This document shows positions 27,851 through 36,724 of a stretch of 64,000 nt of DNA, one piece after another. This stretch comes from Polymorphobacter fuscus (GTDB lineage Bacteria; Pseudomonadota; Alphaproteobacteria; Sphingomonadales; Sphingomonadaceae). The notes beneath the pieces were generated by a model. It did no database searches. It was not told where the DNA came from and was given only the letters and a program-made list of their open reading frames with translations. Numbering within the stretch: the stretch's first letter is position 1; every line of letters begins with the position of its first letter. The position numbers were made by a program, and so were the translations under genes. Location: the NCBI RefSeq assembly GCF_011927825.1, contig NZ_JAATJI010000001.1, positions 62,001-126,000 of the forward strand, read 5' to 3'.

Positions 27851-28450
27851 TCACGACCATTGCCAGAGCAGGAATGCGAGGACGACAAGGACCAGGCCAC
27901 CACCCCAGACATAGGGCGACAGGCCGGTTGCCGGGATCGCAGCCGGCGAGATGACCACAGGCTCGGGCGGCGGCGTCGGCGCCTCGGCGGTTGCCGGCGG
28001 CGTTTCCAGCTCGGATTTCAATCGGGCAAAGAAGGTGTCGGCATAGCCCTTGGCGGCGCCCTCGATGAGCCGCGCGCCAAGCTGGGCCAGCTTGCCGCCG
28101 ACGCTGGACGTGACCTGATAGGCGAGCAATGTGGTTTCGGCGGCTGCTTCGGTGAGCGAGACGCGCGCCTGTCCCTTGGCAAAGCCAGCAACGCCGCCCT
28201 TGCCTTCGCCGGTGAGGATATAGGATTGCGGCGCGTCGACATCCGAGATGGCGACATGGCCGGTGAAGGTGGCGCGCACCGGGCCGACGCGGGCATTCAT
28301 CCGGCCTTCGAAGCGTTCGCCGGCATCGGTTGCGACACGGTCCAGGCTTTCGACGCCATCGATGCAGCGCGCCAGCACGGCCGGATCGTTGAGCGCCGCC
28401 CAGACCCGTGCCCGCGGTGCGGCGATGCTGACCTCTCCGTTGAGTTCCAT
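27851..28450 (-). CDS. coxG: CoxG-like SRPBCC protein with a C-terminal membrane anchor
   Basis: 199 residues. The SRPBCC/CoxG domain (1-145) is recognised by ELNGEVSIAAPRARVWAALN, DPAVLARCIDG and SSVGGKLAQLGARLIEG. A Pro/Thr/Glu-rich linker (about 150-170) precedes one hydrophobic helix (YVWGGGLVLVVLAFLLWQW). In the CO-dehydrogenase system CoxG helps anchor the enzyme to the membrane, and this tail-anchored form fits that. It heads a leftward three-gene operon and is divergent from the cold-shock gene across 202 bp. Confidence 0.9.
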   Translation of the reverse strand: MELNGEVSIAAPRARVWAALNDPAVLARCIDGVESLDRVATDAGERFEGRMNARVGPVRATFTGHVAISDVDAPQSYILTGEGKGGVAGFAKGQARVSLTEAAAETTLLAYQVTSSVGGKLAQLGARLIEGAAKGYADTFFARLKSELETPPATAEAPTPPPEPVVISPAAIPATGLSPYVWGGGLVLVVLAFLLWQWS

Positions 28451-28602
28451 GCGTGATATGGCCTTTCGCGTCGTCGTGCGGCCTTGGTCTTAGCTGTGCG
28501 CGGGAAATGTGGCCAGAGTCGGCGACGGATGTGGAACAAACAGCACACACCATGTTGCAACAATGGGCCTATCCATGGTCTAGTCAGTATCGCCGCCGTG
28601 TT

Positions 28603-28623
28603 ACACAGTGGCAATCGCTGTGT
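28603..28623 (+). promoter_or_regulatory. 5'-leader hairpin before the double cold-shock gene
   Basis: ACACAG (28603-28608) and CTGTGT (28618-28623) form a six-pair stem with a nine-base loop, ending 17 bases before the AAGGGGG ribosome site. A perfect TGTTGCAACA palindrome lies at 28553-28562. Structured leaders are common on cold-shock mRNAs; function here is inference. Confidence 0.3.
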
Positions 28624-28652
28624 TCCGTGGTGGAGTGCGTAAGGGGGACGTG

Positions 28653-29252
28653 ATGAGCGAGGCCGGGGGGGGGCTTGATGTCGGCGCCGATATGGGTGCC
28701 GCTGTCCGGTCACCGGACGAAGAGATAATTGTTGCCGGACGGGTCAAATGGTTCGACCCGGTGCGCGGCTATGGCTTTCTCGTGCCCGCCGATGGCCAGG
28801 GCAAGGATGTGCTGCTGCATTTTTCGGTGGTCAGCGAAGCCGGTCGCCGCACCCTTCCGGAGGGTGCGTCGCTGACCTGTGCCGTGGTGGCACGCGACCG
28901 TGGTCGCCAGGCCCGGCGCATCCTGAGCATGGACCTGACGACTGCGATCGGCCCCGATCCGGAAAGCGCCGCGGCGCGTGCCGCCGATCGCACCGATCCG
29001 CGATCGATGGTCGCCGCCGCCGGGCCGTTCGAACCGGTGCTGGTAAAGTGGTTCAACCGGTTGAAAGGCTATGGTTTTGTCGTGCGGCCGGATTCGGCCG
29101 AGGATATTTTCGTGCATATGGAGACCGTCCGTCGGGCCGGGCTGGTGGAGCTGACTCCGGGCCAGCCGCTGCGCGCACGCGTCGCGCCGGGACACAAGGG
29201 GCCCCTTGCCGTGCTCATCGAAGCCGAGGCCGGAATCGACAGTCCCGATTGA
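28653..29252 (+). CDS. Protein with two cold-shock domains
   Basis: 199 residues from the ATG at 28653, five bases after AAGGGGG (28641-28647). Two CspA-like OB folds are present. The first (about 25-90) has [15 protein letters not shown] and DVLLHFSVV. The second (about 128-190) has [15 protein letters not shown] and DIFVHMETV. These carry the RNP1 and RNP2 nucleic-acid binding motifs. The linker is rich in Ala, Asp and Arg. Double cold-shock proteins are common in alphaproteobacteria and bind RNA in stress or stationary phase. DUF192 follows 19 bp downstream. Confidence 0.93.
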   Translation: MSEAGGGLDVGADMGAAVRSPDEEIIVAGRVKWFDPVRGYGFLVPADGQGKDVLLHFSVVSEAGRRTLPEGASLTCAVVARDRGRQARRILSMDLTTAIGPDPESAAARAADRTDPRSMVAAAGPFEPVLVKWFNRLKGYGFVVRPDSAEDIFVHMETVRRAGLVELTPGQPLRARVAPGHKGPLAVLIEAEAGIDSPD

Positions 29253-29271
29253 CCGCGGCATAGTCGCCGCC

Positions 29272-29715
29272 ATGAAGACATGCCTTGTTCTGGCGGCGCT
29301 GATCGTTGCCGTTCCCGCCGCCGCCGCGCCGGCGGACTGCCCCAACCAGGGGCTGTCGCGCGTGCCCGTGACCTTCACGACAGCCAAGGGGCGCTTTGCC
29401 TACAAGCTGGAAGTGGCGGCGACGCCGGCCCAGCAGCAGTGCGGCCTGATGTTCCGCCGTGCCATGCCGCGCAAGGTCGGCATGGTGTTCCCGTTCGAAC
29501 CGCCGCGCCCGGCGTCGTTCTGGATGGAAAACACGCCGCTGCCGCTCGACCTGGTGTTCGTGGGGCCCGATTCCCGCGTGGTCAGCATCGGCAACGGGGT
29601 GCCCTTTTCGCGCACGCTGATCGATTCGGGTGGTGTCACGGCGCGGGTCATCGAACTCAACGCCGGCGAGGCGGAACGGATCGGCCTGAAACCGGGCGAC
29701 AAGGTGGCGGGTTGA
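29272..29715 (+). CDS. Exported DUF192 protein
   Basis: 147 residues from the ATG at 29272. A signal peptide (LVLAALIVAVPAAAAP) precedes the DUF192 domain, recognised by QQCGLMFRRAMPRKVGMVF, PASFWMENTPLPLDLVFV and the C-terminal VIELNAGEAERIGLKPGD. The family is widespread and small, and its function is unsettled. It sits between the cold-shock gene and the complex I accessory gene on the same strand. Confidence 0.92.
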   Translation: MKTCLVLAALIVAVPAAAAPADCPNQGLSRVPVTFTTAKGRFAYKLEVAATPAQQQCGLMFRRAMPRKVGMVFPFEPPRPASFWMENTPLPLDLVFVGPDSRVVSIGNGVPFSRTLIDSGGVTARVIELNAGEAERIGLKPGDKVAG

Positions 29716-29776
29716 GGCTGGGCCGGGAGGCGGCAGCGGACTTGCGCTTTTGTCGCCGTTGGAGTGTAGGAAGCCG

Positions 29777-30190
29777 ATGGAACTGCTGAACAGGATTTTC
29801 ACCTGGTGGAACGGGCCGGGGCTCGGCACGCGCATCATGACGCGCCGCACCGGCCGTGAAGTCGGTCGCGACAGCGAAGGCAATATCTATTATCGTAGCG
29901 GCACCGGGCGGGCGGAGCGTCGCTGGGTGATTTACAACGGCACGCCGGAAGCGACGCGGATCCCGCCCGAATGGCATTTGTGGATGCACAAGACGGTGGC
30001 GCTGCCGCCGTCCGAAGCACCCGCAACGCCGCGGGTGTGGGAACGGCCGTGGACGCCCAATGCGACGGGCACCGCCGCGGCGCACGTCCCGTCGGGCAGT
30101 CTCGATGTGGGCGGCAAGCGCGCGCGGACGACTGGCGATTATCGCGCCTGGAGCCCTGGTGATCCCAGCCCCGATGCAGGGAGCCGTTGA
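29777..30190 (+). CDS. NDUFA12-family NADH:ubiquinone oxidoreductase accessory subunit
   Basis: 137 residues from the ATG at 29777. The family pattern is clear: TWWNGPGLGTRIMTRRTG, GNIYYRS, RRWVIYNG, EATRIPPEWHLWMH and the C-terminal YRAWSPGD. NDUFA12 is one of the few supernumerary complex I subunits shared by mitochondria and alphaproteobacteria. It binds the peripheral arm. Its TGA overlaps the ATG of the MlaD gene by one base (TGATG), so translation is probably coupled. Confidence 0.95.
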   Translation: MELLNRIFTWWNGPGLGTRIMTRRTGREVGRDSEGNIYYRSGTGRAERRWVIYNGTPEATRIPPEWHLWMHKTVALPPSEAPATPRVWERPWTPNATGTAAAHVPSGSLDVGGKRARTTGDYRAWSPGDPSPDAGSR

Positions 30191-30702
30191 TGCGCGCACT
30201 GTTCAAGGAAAATGTCGTCGAGGCGGTGATCGGGCTCGTCGTCGTCATCGTCGCGATCGGCTTTGTGGTGTTTGCCTATGGCCGCACCCAGGCCGGCGGC
30301 ACGGCCGATGGCTATGTCGTCAAGGCACGTTTCACCAATGTCGCCGGGGTTTCGCCTGGCACCGACGTGCGGATGGCGGGCATTCGCGTCGGCAAGGTGG
30401 CGGCGCAGAGCCTCGATCCGTCGAGCTTCCAGGCGGTGCTCGACCTGTCGATCGACAAGGGGTTGAAACTGCCCGTTGATTCGAGTGCGGCCATCACCAC
30501 CGAAGGCATTTTGGGCGGCACCTTCATCGCGCTGACGCCAGGCGGCGACGAAATGATGCTGAAGCCGGGCGAGGAAATCATCGAAACCTCGGGGGCGACC
30601 GACCTGATGGCGTTGATCGGGGGCTTCGTCAACAAATCGGGCGGCGACGCGCCGGCGGCGGCGCCGGCAACCGAGCCGGCCGCGGGGGCACCGACGAAAT
30701 AG
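30190..30702 (+). CDS. mlaD: MlaD-family MCE lipid-transport protein (short form)
   Basis: 170 residues. A single N-terminal membrane helix (about 8-30) is followed by one MCE domain: YVVKARFTNVAGVSPGTDVRMAG is typical of the family, with VGKVA and the late ITTEGILGGTFIALTPGG. The tail is low-complexity Ala/Pro. MlaD forms a hexameric ring in the periplasm that carries phospholipids between membranes. Its size matches enterobacterial MlaD, but the rest of an Mla operon is not here; a separate MCE operon lies at 39.4-42.9 kb. Confidence 0.9.
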   Translation: MRALFKENVVEAVIGLVVVIVAIGFVVFAYGRTQAGGTADGYVVKARFTNVAGVSPGTDVRMAGIRVGKVAAQSLDPSSFQAVLDLSIDKGLKLPVDSSAAITTEGILGGTFIALTPGGDEMMLKPGEEIIETSGATDLMALIGGFVNKSGGDAPAAAPATEPAAGAPTK

Positions 30703-30703
30703 C

Positions 30704-31291
30704 ATGGCAAGGAAGTCTGCCACGGCGGCGATGATCGCCGTGCTGCTGGCCGCGCCGGCAGTTGCACAGGCGCCGCGGCCGCAGGCTGCGGATACCAGCG
30801 CCCCGCCGGCGACGGCAGTCGCCCAGCCGCCGGCAAATCCCACGAAACGCGGGGCGGGCCTGACCCCCAACGCCGAGCGTGTCGTCACCATCGGCGCCAT
30901 CGACAAGCGCACCGGCGAAAACCGCAGCTTTGTCGGCAACCCCGGCCAAATGTTCGATTTCGGCGCGCTGCGCGTCATTGTGCGCACCTGCGAGACGACC
31001 CCGCCGTGGGAGCAGAAACTGACCGGTGCCTTTCTGCTGATCGACGAGCGCATCGGGCGCGCCGCACCCAAGCGCATCTATTCAGGCTGGATGTTTGCCG
31101 AAAGCCCGTCGCTGCATCCGCTCGAACATGCGCGCTATGACATCTGGGTCAAAAGCTGCACGATGCGGTTTCCCGAAACCGGCCCCGATACGGTGACCGC
31201 GGGCAGCGTCGGCGGCGCCGCGAGAGGCGAGGCGGCGAAACCGTCGAACGCGAAAAAGTCCGCTGTCACGCCCAGCGCCGAGCCCAACTGA
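30704..31291 (+). CDS. Exported DUF2155 protein
   Basis: 195 residues. Signal peptide ([13 protein letters not shown]) and a Pro/Ala spacer lead to the DUF2155 core: [37 protein letters not shown] and [21 protein letters not shown], with a second Cys in KSCTM. Its function is unknown. It commonly lies next to an NDUFA12 gene and the aat gene in alphaproteobacteria, as here. The last 52 codons overlap the 3' end of aat on the other strand by 157 bp. Confidence 0.88.
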   Translation: MARKSATAAMIAVLLAAPAVAQAPRPQAADTSAPPATAVAQPPANPTKRGAGLTPNAERVVTIGAIDKRTGENRSFVGNPGQMFDFGALRVIVRTCETTPPWEQKLTGAFLLIDERIGRAAPKRIYSGWMFAESPSLHPLEHARYDIWVKSCTMRFPETGPDTVTAGSVGGAARGEAAKPSNAKKSAVTPSAEPN

Positions 31292-31860
31292 CCGCGATAG
31301 GTGCGCGCTGTAATCTCGCGCGCCCCGAAAGTGGCGAGGTGATCGGTGAGGAACTGGGTGTCGAGCAACGTGAAGCCGCCGACCCGCAGCCGCGCCACCA
31401 GCGCCGCCAGCGCGCATTTGGAGGCGTCGCGGACGCGGGTGAACATGCTTTCCCCGAAAAAGGCGCCGCCCAGTCGGACACCATAGAGGCCGCCGGCCAA
31501 CGCGCCGTCCGCCGTCCATGCCTCGATCGAATGGGCGTGTCCGCTGGTGTGGAGCGTGCGATAGGCCTCCGCAATCAGCGGGTTGATCCAGGTATCGGTG
31601 CGGTCCGGCACCGGTTCGGCACAGCCGTCGAGGACTTCGTCGAACGCCCTGTCGGCCGTCAGGGTGAAGCGTTCCGATTTCAACGTCTTGGCGAGGCTTT
31701 TCGACAGGTGGAAGCCGTCGAGCGGCAGCACGCCGCGGCGCTTCGGTTCGACCCAGAACACGTCCTTGGCCGTGGCGCTGTCGGCCATCGGAAAAATGCC
31801 GCTGGCATAGGCGCGCAGCAGGGTTTCCGGCGCCAGGCGCGTTTTGAGCATTTGGGTCAA
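31135..31860 (-). CDS. aat: Leucyl/phenylalanyl-tRNA--protein transferase
   Basis: 241 residues from a TTG at 31860, about nine bases after a GGGGAG-like ribosome site; an ATG at 31851 is the alternative. It transfers Leu or Phe to N-terminal Arg or Lys, creating N-degrons for ClpAP. Family motifs are [24 protein letters not shown], the HSIEAWT segment, [20 protein letters not shown] and [16 protein letters not shown]. The C-terminal [14 protein letters not shown] is also seen in relatives, so the overlap with DUF2155 appears genuine. Confidence 0.93.
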   Translation of the reverse strand: MTQMLKTRLAPETLLRAYASGIFPMADSATAKDVFWVEPKRRGVLPLDGFHLSKSLAKTLKSERFTLTADRAFDEVLDGCAEPVPDRTDTWINPLIAEAYRTLHTSGHAHSIEAWTADGALAGGLYGVRLGGAFFGESMFTRVRDASKCALAALVARLRVGGFTLLDTQFLTDHLATFGAREITARTYRGQLGSALGVTADFFAFDGFAASPLAAPPTLPAVTVSGPVSGNRIVQLLTQMS

Positions 31861-31959
31861 CGGCAGCGACTCCCCGACGCGGCGCCTTTTCTCAAATGCC
31901 GCAAGCGCGCGAACGGCGCCAGTGGCATGTGTTGACGATCCGGCTTCGCGATGGCCGCG

Positions 31960-33318
31960 TCAGCCTTCGCCGGCACGCGAGGCCAGCCAGCGCTCCAGCC
32001 ATTTGATCGAATAATTGCCATCGATGAAGTCGGGGGCTTCGATGATCGCCTGCTGCAGCGGAATGGTTGTCTTCGGCCCATGGATGACGAATTCCTCCAG
32101 AGCACGCCGCAGGCGCATCAAGGCGTCGTTGCGATTGGCGCCGTAGACGATCAGCTTGGCGATGAGCGAATCATAATAGGGCGGGATGCGATAGCCATCG
32201 TACAGCGCCGAATCGACGCGGACATGCAGGCCGCCGGGTGCATGGAAGTCGGTGACCCGGCCGGGCGATGGCGCGAAGGTCAACGGATCTTCGGCGTTGA
32301 TCCGGCATTCGATGGCATGGCCTTCGAAACGGATCTGGTCCTGGGTGACGCTCAGCGGCAGGCCGGCCGCGATGCGGATCTGTTCGCGGACGAGGTCGAG
32401 GCCGGTGACGGCCTCGGTCACCGGATGTTCGACCTGCAGCCGGGTGTTCATCTCGATGAAGTAGAATTTGCCGTCCTCGTAGAGGAATTCCATGGTACCG
32501 GCGCCGCGATATTTCAGCTTGGCGACGGCCTGGCGGACGATCTCGCCCATTTCGGCGCGCTGATCGGCATTAAGCGCGGGCGAAGGCGCCTCTTCGAGGA
32601 CTTTCTGGTGGCGGCGTTGCAACGAGCAATCGCGTTCGCCCAGATGGACGGCACCGCCCTTGCCGTCGCCGAAAACCTGGAATTCGATGTGACGCGGTTC
32701 GGACAGATATTTTTCGATATAGACGGTGTCGTCGCCAAAGGCCGCCTTGGCTTCGGACTTGGCCTGCTGGACGAGGCCGGGCAGCGACGCGGCATCGTGG
32801 ATGACCTTCATGCCGCGGCCACCACCGCCCGACGCCGCCTTGACCAGCACCGGATAGCCGATGGCGTCAGCAACCTTGATGGCTTCCTCGGTCGAGGTGA
32901 TCGGGCCGTCGGAGCCGGGGACGAGCGGCAGGCCGAGCATGGCAGCAGTGCGCTTGGCCTCGATCTTGTCGCCCATCTTGCGGATATGTTCCGGATCGGG
33001 GCCGATCCAGACGATCTTGTGCTGCTCGACGATCTCGGCGAAGCGCGCATTTTCGCTGAGAAAGCCATAACCCGGGTGGATGGCATCGGCCTGGGCAATC
33101 TCGGCCGCCGAAATGATCGCCGGGATGTTGAGGTAGCTGTCGGTTGCCGAGGCCGGCCCGATGCAGATCGCTTCATCGGCCAGGCGCACGTGCATGGCAT
33201 CGGCGTCGGCGGTCGAATGGACCGCGACGGTGCGAATGCCCATTTCGCGGCAGGCGCGATGGACGCGCAGAGCAATTTCGCCGCGGTTGGCGATCAGGAC
33301 CTTTCCGAACATGGCCAT
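31960..33318 (-). CDS. accC: Acetyl-CoA carboxylase, biotin carboxylase subunit
   Basis: 452 residues; starts at 33318 or, two codons later, 33312 (MFGKVLIANRGEIALR). ATP-grasp features include KAASGGGGRGMK, the LEEAPSPAL loop, EMNTRLQVEHPVTE and the late DSLIAKLIVYG. There is no fused biotinyl domain, which separates it from pccA. It carboxylates biotin on AccB in the first step of fatty-acid synthesis. The accB stop overlaps its first base, so the aroQ-accB-accC-aat chain is probably one transcript. Confidence 0.97.
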   Translation of the reverse strand: MAMFGKVLIANRGEIALRVHRACREMGIRTVAVHSTADADAMHVRLADEAICIGPASATDSYLNIPAIISAAEIAQADAIHPGYGFLSENARFAEIVEQHKIVWIGPDPEHIRKMGDKIEAKRTAAMLGLPLVPGSDGPITSTEEAIKVADAIGYPVLVKAASGGGGRGMKVIHDAASLPGLVQQAKSEAKAAFGDDTVYIEKYLSEPRHIEFQVFGDGKGGAVHLGERDCSLQRRHQKVLEEAPSPALNADQRAEMGEIVRQAVAKLKYRGAGTMEFLYEDGKFYFIEMNTRLQVEHPVTEAVTGLDLVREQIRIAAGLPLSVTQDQIRFEGHAIECRINAEDPLTFAPSPGRVTDFHAPGGLHVRVDSALYDGYRIPPYYDSLIAKLIVYGANRNDALMRLRRALEEFVIHGPKTTIPLQQAIIEAPDFIDGNYSIKWLERWLASRAGEG

Positions 33319-33797
33319 TATTCGATCACGACCAATGGTTCGTCATATTCGACAGGCTGCTCGCTGCGGATGAGGACCTTGACGACCTTGCCCGATTTGG
33401 GCGCGGTGATCGGGTTCATCACCTTCATCGCCTCGATGATGAGCAGCGTTGCGCCCGCCACGACGCTGGCGCCTTCGGCGACGAACGGGGGCGCGCCGGG
33501 CTCCGGGGTCAGATAGGCAGTGCCGACAATCGGCGACTTGACGAGGCCGGGATGGGATTTCCAGTCATCGGCGGCAGGCGCGGCCGGGGCCGCAGCGGCG
33601 GCCGCCGCAGGTGCTGGTGCCGGACCCCAGTTGGGCGCCGGTGCGAAACCCTGGGTCACGGCGGCAGCAGTGCGCGCCACGCGGATGGTGCGATCGCCGT
33701 CCTTGACTTCTATCTCGGTCAGGTGGCTCGATTCAAGCAGCTCGGCCAGTTCGCGGACGAGCGCAGTATCAACCTGAATTCCACTGCCTTCTGGCAT
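33318..33797 (-). CDS. accB: Acetyl-CoA carboxylase biotin carboxyl carrier protein
   Basis: 159 residues. An N-terminal dimerisation segment (LVRELAELLESSHLTEIEVKDG in part) and an Ala/Pro linker (about 50-75) precede the biotinyl domain. The biotin site is EAMKVMN with Lys about 125, followed by the expected strand pattern PKSGKVVKVL and a terminal YDEPLVVIE. It carries carboxybiotin between AccC and the carboxyltransferase. It overlaps accC by one base and lies 33 bp downstream of aroQ. Confidence 0.97.
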   Translation of the reverse strand: MPEGSGIQVDTALVRELAELLESSHLTEIEVKDGDRTIRVARTAAAVTQGFAPAPNWGPAPAPAAAAAAAPAAPAADDWKSHPGLVKSPIVGTAYLTPEPGAPPFVAEGASVVAGATLLIIEAMKVMNPITAPKSGKVVKVLIRSEQPVEYDEPLVVIE

Positions 33798-33830
33798 GAT
33801 TATTCCTAAGTGAGAGCCCCGGAAGAAACG

Positions 33831-34274
33831 CTATTGCCGCAACTGCGCCGCCGCGTCCAGCGCCAGGGCGTAGGAGCGGGCGCCGAAGCCGCTGATGGTG
33901 CCGCGCGCGACGGCGCTGATGAAGCTGCGATGGCGGAAACGTTCGCGCGCGTGCGGGTTGGACAGATGCACTTCGATGACCGGGACCGGGATGGCCTTGA
34001 TGGCATCATGCAGTGCAATCGAGCTATGCGTCAACGCGCCCGCATTGAGGATGACGGCGAGGCACTGGCGTGACCCGGCCTCGTGCAGCCAGTCGACGAG
34101 ATGGCCTTCGTGGTTGGACTGGCGCAGGTCGATCTCCAGGCCCAGCGCGGCCGCCTGATCCTCGAGCATCATGGCGATGCTGTCGAGCGTGTCATGGCCA
34201 TAAATCTCGGGTTCCCGGCTGCCCAGAAGATTGAGGTTGGGGCCGTTGAGGACGAGGATCAGGTTGGACGACAT
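33831..34274 (-). CDS. aroQ: 3-dehydroquinate dehydratase, type II
   Basis: 147 residues from the ATG at 34274. The frame is open far upstream, but that part is antisense to thiSG. The type II signature is complete: [18 protein letters not shown] near the start (catalytic Tyr), [30 protein letters not shown] and [20 protein letters not shown] (in part). It dehydrates 3-dehydroquinate in the shikimate pathway. It leads the aroQ-accB-accC-aat transcript, a conserved alphaproteobacterial order, and diverges from thiSG across about 70 bp. Confidence 0.97.
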   Translation of the reverse strand: MSSNLILVLNGPNLNLLGSREPEIYGHDTLDSIAMMLEDQAAALGLEIDLRQSNHEGHLVDWLHEAGSRQCLAVILNAGALTHSSIALHDAIKAIPVPVIEVHLSNPHARERFRHRSFISAVARGTISGFGARSYALALDAAAQLRQ

Positions 34275-34343
34275 GACGCGATTATAGCCGCGGGTGCGGC
34301 AAATGCCACGCGAAGTCTTCCAAGCGCGGCTGGCATCTCCCAT

Positions 34344-35330
34344 ATGGCAGGAATGATCAGCCTCACGCTCAACGGTGCCATGCACCGCGTTTCCAGCGGC
34401 ACCAGCATTGCCGCGCTGCTCGACCAGCTGGCGCTGGATGCGACCAAAGTGGCGGTGGAGCGCAATCTCGAGATCGTGCCGCGGTCGACCTTCGGCACGG
34501 TGACGCTTGGAGAAGGCGATCGGCTGGAGATCGTGCATTTTGTCGGCGGTGGGCAGGGCGAAGCGGACAGCTGGTCGGTCGCCGGGCGGACCTTCGGGTC
34601 GCGGTTGATCGTCGGGACCGGCAAGTACAGGGACTTTGCGCAGAATGCCGCGGCGGTGGAGGCGTCGGGCGCCGAAATCGTGACGGTTGCGGTGCGGCGG
34701 GTCAATGTCATGGACAAGGGCCAGCCGATGCTGACCGATTTCATCGACCCCAAGAAATACACCTATCTGCCCAACACCGCCGGGTGTTTTACCGGCGACG
34801 ATGCCGTGCGCACGCTGCGGCTGGCGCGCGAGGCCGGTGGGTGGAACTTGGTCAAGCTGGAGGTGCTGGGTGAAGCGCGGACATTGTATCCGGACATGGC
34901 CGAGACGCTGAAAGCCACCGAAGTGCTGGTCAAGGACGGCTTCGACGTGATGGTTTACTGCGCCGACGATCCGATCGCTGCAAAAAGGCTGGAGGATCTG
35001 GGGGCGTGCGCGATCATGCCGCTCGGCAGCCTGATCGGATCGGGCCTGGGTGTGCAGAACCCGGTGACCATCCGCATGATCGTGGAGGGGGCCGGCGTGC
35101 CGGTGCTGGTCGATGCCGGCGTCGGCACCGCGTCGGACGCAGCGGCGGCGATGGAACTGGGCTGCGCCGGCGTGTTGATGAACACGGCGATTGCCGAGGC
35201 GAAGGACCCGGTCCGCATGGCGCGCGCGATGAAGCTGGGCGTCGAAAGTGGCCGGCTGGCGTATCTGGCAGGGCGGATGGGCAAGCGGCGTTATGCCGAC
35301 CCGTCGAGCCCCTTGGCAGGCCTGATCTGA
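34344..35330 (+). CDS. thiG: ThiS-ThiG fusion: sulfur carrier plus thiazole synthase
   Basis: 328 residues from the ATG at 34344; the ATG at 34353 is an alternative. Residues 1-70 are a ThiS ubiquitin-like domain ([39 protein letters not shown]). The rest is ThiG, with [23 protein letters not shown], the Schiff-base Lys in LVKLEVLGE and [14 protein letters not shown]. ThiG joins deoxyxylulose phosphate, dehydroglycine and ThiS thiocarboxylate into the thiazole phosphate of thiamine. In the fusion the ThiS Gly-Gly is internal, so cleavage or another route must expose it. No TPP riboswitch is seen in the short leader. Confidence 0.94.
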   Translation: MAGMISLTLNGAMHRVSSGTSIAALLDQLALDATKVAVERNLEIVPRSTFGTVTLGEGDRLEIVHFVGGGQGEADSWSVAGRTFGSRLIVGTGKYRDFAQNAAAVEASGAEIVTVAVRRVNVMDKGQPMLTDFIDPKKYTYLPNTAGCFTGDDAVRTLRLAREAGGWNLVKLEVLGEARTLYPDMAETLKATEVLVKDGFDVMVYCADDPIAAKRLEDLGACAIMPLGSLIGSGLGVQNPVTIRMIVEGAGVPVLVDAGVGTASDAAAAMELGCAGVLMNTAIAEAKDPVRMARAMKLGVESGRLAYLAGRMGKRRYADPSSPLAGLI

Positions 35331-35481
35331 ACCTCTCATATTTGGCAGGCGATTGCCGGCAGACCTGGCTGCGCCTTCGCTTGATCGCCTTCGCACGCCC
35401 GTGGTAATCATTTCACGTTCGTAAACACAGGCGCGTGCGTGCGCCGGGCGGCTGTGTCCGCCTTGAACAGGGGGAAGATCG

Positions 35482-36678
35482 ATGGGTCTGGCCATGTTCC
35501 ACCGTATCGCTGCGGTATCGCTGGCGCTTCTCGCGGCCGGCCCGGCCTTTGCCGGTTACGCGGCATCGACGATCATGACCGGGCTCAACAACCCCCGCGG
35601 GCTGGCGTTCGGCGGTGACGGTGCCCTTTATGTGGCAGAGGGCGGCTTTCTCGATCCGGGCGGCACCGGGCCGACGACGATCATTCGCGGCGTCGAATAT
35701 CGGTTCGGCGAAACCGGGTCGATCTCGCGCTATGACGGCGGCAGCCAGGCACGCATCGTCAACGGCCTGCCGTCGTTGTCTTCGACAGTGACTGGCGAGA
35801 CGGCCGGCCCGCAGGACATCGTCTTTGGCGCCGATGGCACGGGCTATGTCGTCACCGGCCTGGGCGCCGACCCCGCGGTGCGCATCGGCGCGCTCGGTTC
35901 TGCCCCCGCGGCCCGAAACCTTGGCAGCGTGCTGCGCTTTACTGGCGGCGGCGCACCGGCCAGCGTTGCCGATGTCTCGGCTTATGAAGGCGCCAACAAT
36001 CCCGCCGGTGGCCCGGTCGACAGCAACCCCTATCATGTCGCGCGTCTTTCCGACGGCTTTCTGGTCACCGATGCCGGCGCCAACGCCCTGTTGCGGGTCG
36101 GCGACGACGGCAGCGTCGGGCTGGTCGCGAGCTTTCCGGGCCGCGACATCGGCGGTGGCTTTCCCAGCGATTCGGTGGAAACCGGCATCGCCATCGGTCC
36201 CGACGGCAACTACTATGTCGCCGAACTGACAGGCTTTCCCTTCACCCCCGGGGCAGCACGGGTGTACCAGGTGACGCCCGGGGGCGCGGTGTCGGTCTTC
36301 GGCACCGGCTTTACCAACATCACCGACATCGCCTTTGGTGCCGATGGCAGCCTGTACGTTCTGGAACTCGATGCCGATGGCCTGCTCGGGCCCGGGACCG
36401 ATGGCGCGCTGATCCGGCTTGCCGCCGATGGCACGCGTTCGACGATCTTCAGCCGTGGGCTGGTGACGCCGACCGGGCTGGAAATCGGTGCCGATGGCAG
36501 TTTCTACATCACCAACTTCAGCGCCGCGGCCGGCATCGGTGAGGTCGTGCGGATCAGCATGGTACCGGAACCCGCCAGTTGGGCGATGCTGATCGCCGGC
36601 TTCGGCATGGTCGGGGGCGCGCTGCGGCGCCGCCGGGCAGATTCGCTAGGCTTTACGGCGGCGACTGCGGCTCGCTAA
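35482..36678 (+). CDS. Exported beta-propeller protein (ScyD/ScyE-like) with PEPxxWA-CTERM anchor
   Basis: 398 residues; the start is preceded by GGGGGAAG (35469-35476). A signal peptide (AVSLALLAAGPAFAG) leads to repeated NHL/SMP-30-like blades: LNNPRGLAFGGDGALYVAE, PQDIVFGADGTGYVV, ETGIAIGPDGNYYVAE, ITDIAFGADGSLYVLE and PTGLEIGADGSFYITN. The tail VPEPASWAML, hydrophobic helix and RRRRA is the exosortase signal. ScyD/ScyE-type proteins were named in the scytonemin cluster; the role here is unknown. The 151 bp upstream of it hold no other gene. Confidence 0.88.
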   Translation: MGLAMFHRIAAVSLALLAAGPAFAGYAASTIMTGLNNPRGLAFGGDGALYVAEGGFLDPGGTGPTTIIRGVEYRFGETGSISRYDGGSQARIVNGLPSLSSTVTGETAGPQDIVFGADGTGYVVTGLGADPAVRIGALGSAPAARNLGSVLRFTGGGAPASVADVSAYEGANNPAGGPVDSNPYHVARLSDGFLVTDAGANALLRVGDDGSVGLVASFPGRDIGGGFPSDSVETGIAIGPDGNYYVAELTGFPFTPGAARVYQVTPGGAVSVFGTGFTNITDIAFGADGSLYVLELDADGLLGPGTDGALIRLAADGTRSTIFSRGLVTPTGLEIGADGSFYITNFSAAAGIGEVVRISMVPEPASWAMLIAGFGMVGGALRRRRADSLGFTAATAAR

Positions 36679-36724
36679 CTGCGCCCGGACGCGCATGGCG
36701 TCGGGCTGGCAGGGACGATATGCG

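Noticed and set aside
34275-34343. Possible TPP riboswitch before thiSG
   Set aside because: The gap to aroQ is only about 70 bases and lacks the conserved CTGAGA and ACCTGA elements of the THI box.
34275-35495. Upstream extension of aroQ on the minus strand
   Set aside because: It is antisense to thiSG, and the type II dehydroquinase start is at 34274.
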